Counted from the first letter of the stretch, positions 23,969 to 32,410 are shown. The stretch: DNA of 42,161 nt from Candidatus Neomicrothrix sp. UBA2974 (GCA_002348705.1 DEAU01000001.1:1-42161); one strand, 5' to 3'. Made by a program: numbers and translations. Notes: generated from the letters alone by a model not told the origin.

Positions 23969-24187
23969 GTGCCAACCGATCGACGGGATGCCATGGAGCC
24001 AACACGACACGTAGCCGAACTGTCCTCAATCGCCTCGCAGTTGTCTGCAATGCTCGAACGCCTAGAAGACATTGCCCTAACGCAGCAGTCAGGCGAAGAG
24101 AGGGCCAGCGGCCCCACACCCCTGCTTGAGGTGGAACGCCAACTACGCGGAGCGCTGAGGGAGTTGGAACGTGTTCGGCGGCTGTAG
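23969..24187 (+). CDS. Small coiled-coil ORF divergent from hisD
   Basis: A 72-residue frame with an acidic helical first half (HVAELSSIASQLSAMLERLE) and a basic amphipathic end (LEVERQLRGALRELERVRRL), separated by a Gly/Pro break. Heptad-like Leu spacing suggests a short antiparallel coiled coil. I do not recognise a family. The start could be ATG 23969 or ATG 23993, and neither has a good ribosome site. It is short enough to occur by chance, yet the composition is protein-like, and a structured spacer follows it. Confidence 0.45.
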   Translation: MPTDRRDAMEPTRHVAELSSIASQLSAMLERLEDIALTQQSGEERASGPTPLLEVERQLRGALRELERVRRL

Positions 24188-24217
24188 AGCAAGGGCGCCA
24201 ATGGCGGAACAGGGAAC

Positions 24218-24251
24218 AAAAAGTGGCTCGGCGCCCCTCAGGGCGCCGAGC
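24218..24251 (-). terminator. Rho-independent terminator for nth
   Basis: An 11-bp perfect GC-rich stem (24226-24236 with 24241-24251, loop of four) is followed on the minus strand by CAC and TTTTT. It would end the nth transcript and shield the plus-strand small ORF and the his operon region. Confidence 0.75.
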
Positions 24252-24253
24252 AG

Positions 24254-24404
24254 GCGAGGTGGGTGGCGGGAACCCCCTCCTCGCAGGCTGGGTGGCGGTA
24301 CCCAGCACCCAAAAAACTAGCCAACCGTCGTCGAGCAGGGCGATTTCCAGAGACGGTTCTGTCGTGACATCTGTCACCAGTTGTTCTGAGATCGACTATC
24401 TCAG
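24254..24404 (-). other. Hairpin-rich untranslated tail of nth
   Basis: Four further inverted repeats precede the terminator: CTGAGAT/ATCTCAG at 24386-24404 over the nth stop, GTGACA/TGTCAC at 24364-24377, GCTGGGT/ACCCAGC at 24287-24306, and GCGAGG/CCTCGC at 24254-24284. The last two include a near-identical 12-mer (GGTGGGTGGCGG and GCTGGGTGGCGG). It may be a structured 3' UTR or a small RNA. No convincing gene lies here. Confidence 0.45.
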
Positions 24405-25042
24405 ACCTCACTCGACGGACAAAAGTCTTGCAGGACGCACTCCCCACAACGCGGCTTGCGGCTCGGGCAGACCCGTCGACCATGCAGAATGAGCCTAAGG
24501 CTGAACTTCCCCCGTTCAGAGGAAGGAACCATGGGATTCAATTCGAACTCGACCTTTACCGGATCGGTCTCAGTCGTCATCCCCAGTCGGCGCGAAAGGC
24601 GACCAACATGGGTGTCCACAGGAAGTCCGGGTAGGTCTAGAGCAACACTCCTTACGACGTTGGCTGTTTTACGTCCCACTCCTGGCAAGGAGGTCAAATC
24701 TTCCATTCGACCAGGCACTTCGCCGTCGTAGAACTCCACGAGCCGCTGTGCCATACCTAACAGGTTCTTAGCTTTGCTGGCATAAAAGCCGGTAGATCGA
24801 ACGATTTCCTCAAGTTCCTGCGGGGCGGCGCCAGCCAATGCTTCGGGCGTCGGGTAGGTCGCAAACAGGTTCGGAGTAACCATGTTTACCCGTTTGTCAG
24901 TGCACTGTGCCGACAAGATAGTGGCAGCCAACAACTGGAACGAACCCTCGTGGTCCAGCTCACAAACGGCATCGGGATACTCGATAGCCAAGCGACGGTG
25001 AGTCTCTGCGGCTCGTCCCTTTGGTGACCTCGGTCGTCCCAT
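24401..25042 (-). CDS. nth: Endonuclease III
   Basis: A DNA glycosylase/AP lyase that removes oxidised pyrimidines. The 213 residues have the helix-hairpin-helix SLPGVGRKTANVV with catalytic Lys125, the catalytic Asp143 in VDTHVGRLSRRLG, and a [4Fe-4S] site with Cys192, 199, 202 and 208 (spacing 6, 2, 5). All key residues are present. ATG 25042 is only 26 bases from the divergent mshD start. TACCGT lies eight bases before it without a Shine-Dalgarno, so the mRNA is probably leaderless. The downstream tail is full of hairpins. Confidence 0.97.
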   Translation of the reverse strand: MGRPRSPKGRAAETHRRLAIEYPDAVCELDHEGSFQLLAATILSAQCTDKRVNMVTPNLFATYPTPEALAGAAPQELEEIVRSTGFYASKAKNLLGMAQRLVEFYDGEVPGRMEDLTSLPGVGRKTANVVRSVALDLPGLPVDTHVGRLSRRLGMTTETDPVKVEFELNPMVPSSERGKFSLRLILHGRRVCPSRKPRCGECVLQDFCPSSEV

Positions 25043-25050
25043 AGGGACCG

Positions 25051-25060
25051 ACGGTAGCCT
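25051..25060. promoter_or_regulatory. Divergent nth/mshD promoter with shared TA
   Basis: In ACGGTAGCCT the central TA belongs to two -10 hexamers: TACCGT on the minus strand (for nth) and TAGCCT on the plus strand (for mshD). Each ends exactly eight bases before its start codon. Confidence 0.6.
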
Positions 25061-25068
25061 CGCCGATC

Positions 25069-25839
25069 ATGACCATGACCATGACCATCCTGACCGTCTA
25101 CGACGGAACTGACGCCGTCACCCTGACCGGAAATGCCGAACGGTGGTTGGTAGAGGTGGACCTGGCTGAGCTTGGCGACTCAGGTAAGCCAACCGATGAA
25201 CGCGGCACACCGGCCGACCGCGCACGCCGCCTCCTAGAAGCTGCGACTCACACCATCACCCTCGAGGGTGGCGGCCGACTCGAGTATTGGGTGGAGAAGG
25301 TTGATAGCGAGAGCGACGCGGTCGCCACCCGAGCTGGCTTCGTTCCATGGCGCGACCTGCTTCGCCTGCGACGGGAACTGCCGGCTTTGCCCACCGAACT
25401 GGAGGTCCGCTCCTACACCAACTTGGATACCGCAGCCTTTCTGGAAGTCAACAACCGGGCCTTCGACTGGCACCCAGAACAGGGCAACATGACCCCCGAG
25501 CTACTCGCCGCCAAACAGGCTGAGCCGTGGTATGACCCCGACGGTTTTCTGGTGCTGGAAGAGCAGGGATCGGTGATCGGGTTTTGCTGGACCAAAGTCC
25601 ATGCGGATCAGAACCCAGCCCTCGGCGAGATCTACGCTATTGCCGTCGATCCGGACCACCATGGGAGGGGTCTTGGGCGCGAACTGACATTGGCCGGTCT
25701 GGCCCACCTCTCCGAGCTTGGCCTGCGCCACGCCATCCTCTTCGTCGAGTCCGACAACCGACCGGCCCTGAGGATTTACCAGAATCTGGGTTTCGAGGTG
25801 GAATTCACCAACAGGGCTTACCAACGCTTCGTCCGATGA
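25069..25839 (+). CDS. mshD: Mycothiol synthase-like GNAT acetyltransferase
   Basis: MshD acetylates Cys-GlcN-Ins, the last step to mycothiol, the main thiol of actinobacteria. The 256 residues end in a full GNAT domain (about 112-256) with the MshD marks EVNNRAFDWHPEQGNMT and VIGFCWTKVH and the acetyl-CoA loop VDPDHHGRGLGRELT. MshD usually has two GNAT domains and about 300 residues. Here the N-terminal one is reduced to about 105 residues and lacks the acetyl-CoA loop. The start is ambiguous because ATGACC is repeated three times (25069, 25075, 25081). A TAGCCT lies eight bases before the first. The stop overlaps rlmN by four bases. Confidence 0.85.
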   Translation: MTMTMTILTVYDGTDAVTLTGNAERWLVEVDLAELGDSGKPTDERGTPADRARRLLEAATHTITLEGGGRLEYWVEKVDSESDAVATRAGFVPWRDLLRLRRELPALPTELEVRSYTNLDTAAFLEVNNRAFDWHPEQGNMTPELLAAKQAEPWYDPDGFLVLEEQGSVIGFCWTKVHADQNPALGEIYAIAVDPDHHGRGLGRELTLAGLAHLSELGLRHAILFVESDNRPALRIYQNLGFEVEFTNRAYQRFVR

Positions 25840-26966
25840 AACCGGTTCCGACAATGGATCAAGTTGCTAGCCGGTACGACTACGACCGCGAGGGCCTCGC
25901 CGCTTTACTGGCCAAGGTGGCTGATCAAACCGGTAAGGCCGCTAGTCCTTCATATCGAGTAGACCAACTCTGGCAGGGTCTTTACCGGGACCTGGTAGCC
26001 CCAGAAGACCTCACCACTCTCCCAAAGGTCCTCAGAGCGGAATTGGCTAAGGAGTTGCCGCCCGCATTGACTGAAGATTCTCGGTTAACTGGCGACGCCG
26101 GACAAACTGTGAAGTGGTTGTTCCGACTGGCCGATGGGGCACTAGTTGAAACGGTGCTGATGCATTATGAGCAACGGTCTACCGTTTGCGTAAGCACTCA
26201 GGCCGGATGTGCCATGGCATGCGGGTTCTGCGCTACTGGCCAAATGGGGTTTGATCGCCACCTACGCACTGGCGAAATTGTCGAACAGGTCGTAAGAGCT
26301 CAAATGGAGGCAGGAAGTCGACGGGTCTCCAACGTCGTGTTCATGGGAATGGGTGAGCCGTTAGCCAACTATGACCGGACATGGGCTGCTATAGAGCGGC
26401 TCCATGGTGACTTCGGCCTGTCCGCTCGACACCTAACCGTGTCGACAGTCGGAGTCGTACCTGGCATACGACGCCTCACTCATGAATCCTTGCCAATCAA
26501 CTTGGCCGTCTCGCTTCACGCCGCCGATAACGACCTTCGCGATGAGTTGGTGCCCATTAATCGGCGCTACCCGCTGGAGGTTCTCGCCGACGCCTGCGCC
26601 GAGTATGTGGCAGCCACGAGACGCCGACTGTCCTTCGAATGGGCACTAATCCACGATGTCAACGACCGCCTAGAGGACGCTGTCCGCCTCGCCGATTACG
26701 CGAAGCGACTCGGCGCTCACATCAACCTAATTCCACTCAATCCGACACCCGACTGGCCGACACGCGGTTCTTCCCCTCAACGGGTTCGCTCCTTCGCCGC
26801 AGAGGTCAACTCCCATGGAGGAAATGCCACCGTGCGACGGACCCGCGGGGCCGACATCAAGGCCGCCTGTGGCCAGCTTCGTACCGACCGAGTTGACCAA
26901 AAGTGGGGACATCCCGATGGCGTGGTCCTATTCGCCGATCCACGAGGCAAGAAGCTGCCGGGCTGA
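25836..26966 (+). CDS. rlmN: 23S rRNA (adenine2503-C2)/tRNA methyltransferase RlmN
   Basis: A radical SAM enzyme that methylates A2503 of 23S rRNA at C2. The 376 residues have the cluster motif Cys125-x3-Cys129-x2-Cys132 (CAMACGFC), GEPLANYD for SAM, LAVSLHAADNDLRDELVP and the conserved Cys345 in ADIKAACGQL that forms the methyl intermediate. The family signatures are complete. ATG 25836 overlaps the mshD stop (ATGA). A frame reaching back to 25584 lies inside mshD and is rejected. Confidence 0.96.
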   Translation: MKPVPTMDQVASRYDYDREGLAALLAKVADQTGKAASPSYRVDQLWQGLYRDLVAPEDLTTLPKVLRAELAKELPPALTEDSRLTGDAGQTVKWLFRLADGALVETVLMHYEQRSTVCVSTQAGCAMACGFCATGQMGFDRHLRTGEIVEQVVRAQMEAGSRRVSNVVFMGMGEPLANYDRTWAAIERLHGDFGLSARHLTVSTVGVVPGIRRLTHESLPINLAVSLHAADNDLRDELVPINRRYPLEVLADACAEYVAATRRRLSFEWALIHDVNDRLEDAVRLADYAKRLGAHINLIPLNPTPDWPTRGSSPQRVRSFAAEVNSHGGNATVRRTRGADIKAACGQLRTDRVDQKWGHPDGVVLFADPRGKKLPG

Positions 26967-26978
26967 CAGACTGGACGC

Positions 26979-27314
26979 GTGAAACGCCGTTGGATTAACA
27001 GAATGCACCCGCAGACGCTGGCATCGGCCACAATGCTCCTGTACATCGAGGGGGTCTTCAACCTCGTCCGAGGCCAAGTGCTCTTCCTGGTGGGAGTAGC
27101 CATGTTCCCAGCGGCATGGGCCATCGCTAACGATAAACGGTGGGGGTGGCGACTTGGCGTCGTTGCAGCGTCCTTGGCTGTCTTCATCCGATTGGCTTGG
27201 TATGGCCTATCCAGCCCTATCTCGTTGGCCTTCGCTCTCCTGTTCCCGGTAGTTCTCCTCGCTCTACTCGTCCACCCCCAGAGCCGCGAGCACCAGCGGA
27301 TCTGGTTTGACTAA
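26979..27314 (+). CDS. Small membrane protein, unknown function
   Basis: A 111-residue hydrophobic protein with about three transmembrane segments: near 14-50 (TLASATMLLYIEGVFNLV, then LFLVGVAMFPAAWAIA), 57-75 (LGVVAASLAVFIRLAWYG) and 80-97 (ISLAFALLFPVVLLALLV). The N-terminus is basic, which predicts it faces the cytoplasm. No family is recognised. It starts with GTG 26979, 12 bases after rlmN, and lies ahead of menG in the same direction. Nothing indicates a specific link to either. Confidence 0.7.
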   Translation: MKRRWINRMHPQTLASATMLLYIEGVFNLVRGQVLFLVGVAMFPAAWAIANDKRWGWRLGVVAASLAVFIRLAWYGLSSPISLAFALLFPVVLLALLVHPQSREHQRIWFD

Positions 27315-27368
27315 GGAATTACTGCGGACCGAACGACCGCTCTCCCCGCAAGGTTTCAAGCCACCACC

Positions 27369-28082
27369 GTGACCAGCGCTAACGGCATACCCGACCCCAG
27401 CCAGCCCCTACCAGCCGGCGAGGAAAAGGTCAGAGCAGTACGGTCAATTTTCGACACCATCGCTCCGCGTTACGACCTGGTCAATCGGATCCTGACTTTC
27501 CGTCTAGACGTCAGGTGGCGAAAGGACACGGTGCGACGACTCGCCCTGCCAAACAACTCATCTGTTCTGGACCTCGCCTGTGGCACTGGGGACCTATGCC
27601 GAGATCTCGAGACAGCCGGACACCGCCCAGTAGGAATCGATCTCTCCTGGGGAATGCTTGCCTCAGCTCGAACAAAGGCTCCACTCGTCCATGCTGACGC
27701 TCTGCAACTGCCGGTGGCGGACCAATCCGTCGATGGAGCCACTTGCGGCTTCGCTCTCCGCAATCTGACGGCACTTGAACCCTTTCTGGTTGAATTGGCT
27801 CGAGTCCTTCGCCCTGGCGGCCGGATCGCTCTCCTAGAGGTGGACAGCCCCAAAAATCCGCTCCTGCAGTTCGGTCACAGTATCTACTTCGGAAGAGTTG
27901 TTCCTCTAGTCGGTGGCATCTTGTCGAACCGCAATGCCTACCGGTACCTGCCGCGTTCGGCGGTCTATCTGCCACCGGAAGATGACCTACTGAACGCCAT
28001 CACGGCGGCAAAATTCGGGGACGTAGCGAAGAGTCGCTGCAGCGGTGGCATCGCCCAAATACTGACCGCCACTCGAATCTGA
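27369..28082 (+). CDS. menG: Demethylmenaquinone methyltransferase
   Basis: The last step of menaquinone synthesis, methylating demethylmenaquinone with SAM at the membrane surface. The 237 residues carry the UbiE/MenG signatures: RSIFDTIAPRYDLVNRILTF with YDLVNRI, motif I VLDLACGTGDLCRDL, GFALRNL and LRPGGRIALLEVDSP. The C-terminal block near 170-190 (GILSNRNAYRYLPRS) follows the family. The start is GTG 27369 without a strong ribosome site. menA lies convergent directly downstream, 38 bases away, so both menaquinone steps are neighbours but not in one operon. Confidence 0.95.
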   Translation: MTSANGIPDPSQPLPAGEEKVRAVRSIFDTIAPRYDLVNRILTFRLDVRWRKDTVRRLALPNNSSVLDLACGTGDLCRDLETAGHRPVGIDLSWGMLASARTKAPLVHADALQLPVADQSVDGATCGFALRNLTALEPFLVELARVLRPGGRIALLEVDSPKNPLLQFGHSIYFGRVVPLVGGILSNRNAYRYLPRSAVYLPPEDDLLNAITAAKFGDVAKSRCSGGIAQILTATRI

Positions 28083-28120
28083 CCAGCTATTTACGGATCG
28101 CGCCCATTAGTCCACAACTG

Positions 28121-28984
28121 TCAGGACGACAGCACCAGTCCTACCGCTAGTAGCGCTCCCGCCAGCATTTGAACGCGGCCAGTGAGACCCAATACTTCTA
28201 TCAGTTCAGAACCATCCGCACCTCCAAGCACCCTTTGGACCGCTGGACCAGCTAATAGACCAGCGACCAACACCAAAGCTGCCCAGGGTCGAGACAGCGC
28301 GCAAAGAGAACCGACCACCAACGCGCCGTCTAGGAAGAAGACATAGAGGATCCGTGCGCGACGATCACCGAGACGAACCGCAAGTGTGCGCTTACCGGAA
28401 GCAGCATCACCCTCCCGATCTCGAAGGTTGTTTATAGCAAGGAGGGCACAAGAAAGCAGGCCAACGGCGACCGCTGCCGGCCAAGCCACGTTGGGCACTT
28501 CTCCCTGGTGCACGTAGGCGCTTCCGACGGTGGCTACAAGCCCAAAAAAGATGAAAACAAAAGCCTCACCCAATCCTAGGTAACCATATGGGCGGGACCC
28601 GCCGGTGTAGAACCAACCAGCCATTATGGAAACTGCACCTACCACCAGCAACCAAGGAGTCACGGCCGTTGCAAGGGTTAAACCCGCCACCCCGGCCACA
28701 GCAAACGCCGCAAGCATGGCCAACCGCACCTCATCGGCCGAAGCAAGCCCCGAACCGACTAAACGGATCGGCCCCACACGCTGTTCTCCGTCGATGCCGT
28801 GAACACCGTCCGACAGGTCGTTGGAGTAGTTGGTTGCCACCTGGAGAGCCAACGCCACGATCAGAGCGGCGACGGCCCGCCACCAGACGATCCCCGAGCC
28901 GGCAACGACCGCTGTACCCACTAGGACTGGGACGATCGCAGCCGGCAGCGTGCGGGGCCGTGCCCCAAGGATCCAACGTCGCAT
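28121..28984 (-). CDS. menA: 1,4-dihydroxy-2-naphthoate polyprenyltransferase
   Basis: An integral membrane UbiA-family enzyme that adds the isoprenoid chain to DHNA, just before MenG. The 287 residues show about eight to nine membrane helices and two Asp-rich motifs: NYSNDLSDGVHGID and NNLRDREGDAASGKRTL. Both are needed for Mg and diphosphate binding. The N-terminal WILGARPRTLPAAIVPVLVG is typical for MenA. The start is ATG 28984. CAGACT lies six bases before it, only a partial match to the leaderless signal seen elsewhere. Confidence 0.95.
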   Translation of the reverse strand: MRRWILGARPRTLPAAIVPVLVGTAVVAGSGIVWWRAVAALIVALALQVATNYSNDLSDGVHGIDGEQRVGPIRLVGSGLASADEVRLAMLAAFAVAGVAGLTLATAVTPWLLVVGAVSIMAGWFYTGGSRPYGYLGLGEAFVFIFFGLVATVGSAYVHQGEVPNVAWPAAVAVGLLSCALLAINNLRDREGDAASGKRTLAVRLGDRRARILYVFFLDGALVVGSLCALSRPWAALVLVAGLLAGPAVQRVLGGADGSELIEVLGLTGRVQMLAGALLAVGLVLSS

Positions 28985-29073
28985 GCGCCTAGTCTGCCAG
29001 TGGCATCATTCCACCAACCTGATTGACAATGCGGATCTCGCCCGATAATGCCGAGAGTGGAACAAACCCAACG

Positions 29074-29079
29074 TAGGGT
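29074..29079 (+). promoter_or_regulatory. Predicted -10 of the YyaL-like gene
   Basis: TAGGGT ends seven bases before GTG 29087, which coincides with the N-terminus expected from the family. AGGG could instead act as a weak Shine-Dalgarno. Confidence 0.4.
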
Positions 29080-29086
29080 CGCCGAC

Positions 29087-31075
29087 GTGAACCGTCTTAG
29101 CTCCGAAAGCAGTCCATATCTGCGTCAGCACGCCAACAACCCAGTCCACTGGTATCCATGGGGCGATGAGGCACGCGAAGCAGCCGCTGAGCGCAATGTC
29201 CCCATCCTTCTAAGCGTCGGCTACTCGGCCTGTCACTGGTGCCATGTGATGGCACACGAGTCATTCGAGGACCCGGAAATCGCAGCGCAAATGAATGATG
29301 GGTTCGTAAATATCAAGGTTGACCGCGAGGAACGGCCTGACGTTGACTCGATCTACATGGATGCCGTAACCGCTCTAACTGGCCGAGGTGGATGGCCTAT
29401 GACTGTGTTCTGCCATCCGGATGGCCGGCCTTTCCACGGCGGTACTTATTGGCCAAGCCAACCCCGTGGCGGCATGCCCTCTTTTCCCCAGGTGCTCGAG
29501 GCTGTCATCGACGCTTGGAACGAACGCTGGGACGACCTCGACAGTCTCGCCAATCGACTGACTGCCTCAATGGCCCGACACAGTGACCTTTCCCCAAGAA
29601 ACAGCGTTCCTCCCGCCGACACCTTGGAGCGTGCCGTGACCCAGTTAGGCGAACAGCACGACGATTCTTGGGGCGGCTTTGGTGCCGCTCCTAAGTTCCC
29701 TCAAGCCATGAGCCTCGAAGCGTTAATGCGATACCTCGTCGCCACAGATGAAGACAACTCGTTGCGCGTCCGAACTGTGGAAGTGGTCACAACCACCCTC
29801 GACGCCATGGCCTCAGGCGGAATGCACGACCACCTGGGAGGCGGGTTCGCCCGTTACTCGGTGGATCCTTGGTGGCTAGTCCCCCATTTCGAGAAGATGC
29901 TTTACGACAACGCCCTACTGGCCAGGACCTATATGCACGGGTGGCAGGTCCTAGGACACCGGCGCTGGCGGGTGGTGGCTACCGAGGCCATCGAATATGT
30001 GCTGCGCGACCTTCGTCATCCGAGTGGCGGATTCTTCTCCGCAGAAGACGCCGATTCCGAGGGTGCCGAGGGAAGTTTCTATGTGTGGGAAGTGGAAGAA
30101 GTGCACGACGTGTGCGGAGACGACGCCGAACTAGCAATTGAGTGGTACGGGATTACAGAAGCCGGGAACTTCGAAGGCGCCAACATTCTCCACCGTCCCA
30201 TCCGGGGCGACCTTGAGCGTCCCGACGCCATCGAGCGCTGTCGGACAGCCCTGTTTGCATCTCGCGAAACACGGGTCCGTCCCGGCTTGGACGACAAAGT
30301 ACTCACCGAGTGGAACGGTCTGATGCTGGCCACACTGGCTGAGGCGGCCATGGCATTCGGCCGAGAGGATTGGCTCGAGGCAGCTAGGACCAACGGCGAC
30401 TTCTTGGTGCGGAACCTTCGACGCAACGACGGACGCTGGCTGCGGTCGTGGCAGGCCGACACCGGGGCCCACACTCTGGGCTTTGCCGCCGACCACGCTG
30501 CAATGATCGATGGACTGACCCGACTCGGTGAGGCTTCCGGTGAAGCACGTTGGACCGAATTGGCCGCTTCGACGGCCGACGCGCTACTTGATCAGTTCCT
30601 GGACTCAGAGCGGGGAGGCTTCCACTCCACTGGACACGACGCCGAGGCATTGGTCCGACGTCCGAAGGATCTTCTGGACAACGCTCATCCGTCAGCTAAC
30701 AGTTTGGCCGCAGTGGCCCTCATGCGCCTAGGGGCACTAGTCGGCGACGCCCGATATGTCGATGCAGCCGAAGGAGTGTTGCGCCTACTGGGCGATAGTG
30801 CGGCGAATCATCCGACCGCCTTCGGCCATCTACTTGGAGCGATCGACCTATGGCACACTGGCATCACCGAAGTAGTGGTTAGTGGTGAACGCCCCGACCT
30901 AGTCGCCGCAACCGCGACTTCGTGGCGACCCAACACGGTACTTGCCTGGGGCGAACCATACGGCGGCCCACTCTGGGAAGGTCGGAACGGCGACCAGGCT
31001 TGGGTCTGTCGGAATTTCACTTGCCAAGCCCCAGCCACCACAGTCACCGATCTACTGGCAGCGATGAGTGATTAA
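29087..31075 (+). CDS. Thioredoxin-domain protein, YyaL/SPATA20 family
   Basis: A 662-residue cytosolic protein. Residues 1 to about 160 are a thioredoxin-like DUF255 domain: RLSSESSPYLRQHANNPVHW, then a CxxC in SVGYSACHWCHVMAHESF, VNIKVDREERPDVD and GRGGWPMTVF. The remainder is an alpha/alpha-toroid related to N-acylglucosamine epimerases and six-hairpin glycosidases (DNALLARTYM, GGFFSAEDADSEGAEG, KVLTEWNGLML). The function of the family is unresolved. I prefer GTG 29087 because homologues begin with NRLxxExSPYLxQH and a TAGGGT lies ahead. ATG 29048 is the alternative. It stands alone between menA and a convergent thiolase, with a 138-base spacer that holds only weak hairpins. Confidence 0.93.
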   Translation: MNRLSSESSPYLRQHANNPVHWYPWGDEAREAAAERNVPILLSVGYSACHWCHVMAHESFEDPEIAAQMNDGFVNIKVDREERPDVDSIYMDAVTALTGRGGWPMTVFCHPDGRPFHGGTYWPSQPRGGMPSFPQVLEAVIDAWNERWDDLDSLANRLTASMARHSDLSPRNSVPPADTLERAVTQLGEQHDDSWGGFGAAPKFPQAMSLEALMRYLVATDEDNSLRVRTVEVVTTTLDAMASGGMHDHLGGGFARYSVDPWWLVPHFEKMLYDNALLARTYMHGWQVLGHRRWRVVATEAIEYVLRDLRHPSGGFFSAEDADSEGAEGSFYVWEVEEVHDVCGDDAELAIEWYGITEAGNFEGANILHRPIRGDLERPDAIERCRTALFASRETRVRPGLDDKVLTEWNGLMLATLAEAAMAFGREDWLEAARTNGDFLVRNLRRNDGRWLRSWQADTGAHTLGFAADHAAMIDGLTRLGEASGEARWTELAASTADALLDQFLDSERGGFHSTGHDAEALVRRPKDLLDNAHPSANSLAAVALMRLGALVGDARYVDAAEGVLRLLGDSAANHPTAFGHLLGAIDLWHTGITEVVVSGERPDLVAATATSWRPNTVLAWGEPYGGPLWEGRNGDQAWVCRNFTCQAPATTVTDLLAAMSD

Positions 31076-31213
31076 CCCAATCGACTCGCGACACTACTTC
31101 AGATCAACGCAGGACTGAAATAGACCGCCGCCTGTTGAAAGCAGGAAGCAGCTGTTTCTGGCGAGATTCCCCTGGCTGTGAGGTGGCCCTGCCTTTGCGG
31201 TTCTTGCGTCTTG

Positions 31214-32410
31214 TCACGCTGCCGATTTCTCCAAGATGTGGATCCCGCAGGCAGATCCCAATCCAATGACATGGGCCAAACCCACTCTCGCTCCCTTTAT
31301 TTGACGGTCACCAGCCTCTCCTCGTAGGTGAGTGGTCACCTCATAGACATTGGCTACTCCAGTGGCGCCAATTGGGTGGCCTTTAGAGATCAGACCACCT
31401 GAAACGTTGACCGGAGTTCGTCCGTCGCGAAACGGCCCACCCGAGTCGATGAACTCACCAGCGCCACCTCGCTCGCAAAGGCCAAGATTGTCGTAGTGGA
31501 TGAGCTCTGCTGTAGCAAAGCAGTCGTGCAACTCGACCAGGTCGAGGTCTTCGGGCCCGACTCCGGCAGCTTCATACGCTTGCGCAGCAGCATTGCGAGT
31601 CAAGGTATTCACATCGGGTTGCACCTGGCCACTTTCCACCCACGGGTCACTAGTTAACACGGAGGCTGAGATCTTCACTGCCCTCTTCCGCACGTCGATA
31701 GGCAGCGAACGCAGCCGTTCTTCGGAAACCAAGATCGCCGCTGCGGCGCCGTCTCCTGTCGGGCAGCACATGAGCAACGTATTTGGGTAACTCTGCACCG
31801 GCGAGCTCATAATCTCTTCCATCGTGAACTCCTTCCGGTACTGGGCCAAGGGGTTCAGCGTCGAGTGCTGGTGATTCTTGAAGGCCACGCGGGCGAACTG
31901 TTCGAAACCAACTCCCTCATTCTCGTACGCGTACTCCATGCCTGCCTGAGCGAACACCCCCGGCATGGTCTCGGTGCCTAGGATTCCATCGACGGCGGTC
32001 ACGGCACCATGACGTCCCGAGGGTTCGTAGACGTTGGCTTCCTCTTTAGACCCCCCCCGCAGTAGGCCCATCTTGCCCATCTGCTCTACACCGAAGGCCA
32101 AACCCATCTGCGCCTCACCGGCCTTGATCGCCATGTAGACCAACCGCAGCGCGGTCGCTCCTGTAGCGCAGGCGTTGGTCACGTTGTAGACCGGGATGCC
32201 AGTCTGGCCGATTTGCTTCTGGACTCGCTGACCCATACCTGGCGGTTGAAACAATGATCCAGCGGCTAATACGTCCATGTCGTGAATGGTCGTTCCGCCA
32301 TCCGCTAGTGCGTCCATGCAAGCCTGTGCAGCTAAGTCGACTGAGTCAAGGTCGGGATACCGACCGAAACGGGTCATGCTCGCTCCGAGCACCCACACTG
32401 CGTCACCCAT
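31214..32410 (-). CDS. Thiolase-family protein, SCP-x/lipid-transfer type
   Basis: A 398-residue thiolase-fold enzyme. The nucleophile region is NVTNACATGATALRL with Cys81, then ELHDCFATAELIHYD, the HDCF motif of SCP-x and Ltp thiolases, and SKGHPIGATGVANV with the C-terminal His. The missing second Cys of biosynthetic thiolases places it in the non-classical group that includes sterol side-chain enzymes and acyltransferases. The substrate is unknown. It follows a DUF35 gene in the same operon, and such pairs form complexes in Mycobacterium (Ltp2 with ChsH2). The start is ATG 32410 behind AGAGAGGACAG. Confidence 0.9.
   Translation of the reverse strand: MGDAVWVLGASMTRFGRYPDLDSVDLAAQACMDALADGGTTIHDMDVLAAGSLFQPPGMGQRVQKQIGQTGIPVYNVTNACATGATALRLVYMAIKAGEAQMGLAFGVEQMGKMGLLRGGSKEEANVYEPSGRHGAVTAVDGILGTETMPGVFAQAGMEYAYENEGVGFEQFARVAFKNHQHSTLNPLAQYRKEFTMEEIMSSPVQSYPNTLLMCCPTGDGAAAAILVSEERLRSLPIDVRKRAVKISASVLTSDPWVESGQVQPDVNTLTRNAAAQAYEAAGVGPEDLDLVELHDCFATAELIHYDNLGLCERGGAGEFIDSGGPFRDGRTPVNVSGGLISKGHPIGATGVANVYEVTTHLRGEAGDRQIKGARVGLAHVIGLGSACGIHILEKSAA

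Noticed and set aside
23745..24377. ORF of 210 residues on the minus strand starting after nth
   Set aside because: Its first 27 residues look protein-like (LEIALLDDGWLVFWVLG), but it runs through the terminator, antisense to the small plus-strand ORF, and into hisD with Arg/Pro-rich nonsense.
25584..25835. Upstream extension of rlmN
   Set aside because: It lies wholly inside mshD in another frame. The ATGA overlap at 25836 is the likely start.
31076..31213. Possible terminator CCTGTT/AGCAGG between the YyaL-like gene and the thiolase
   Set aside because: Short stem with a wobble and a 3-base loop, and no T-run directly after it.
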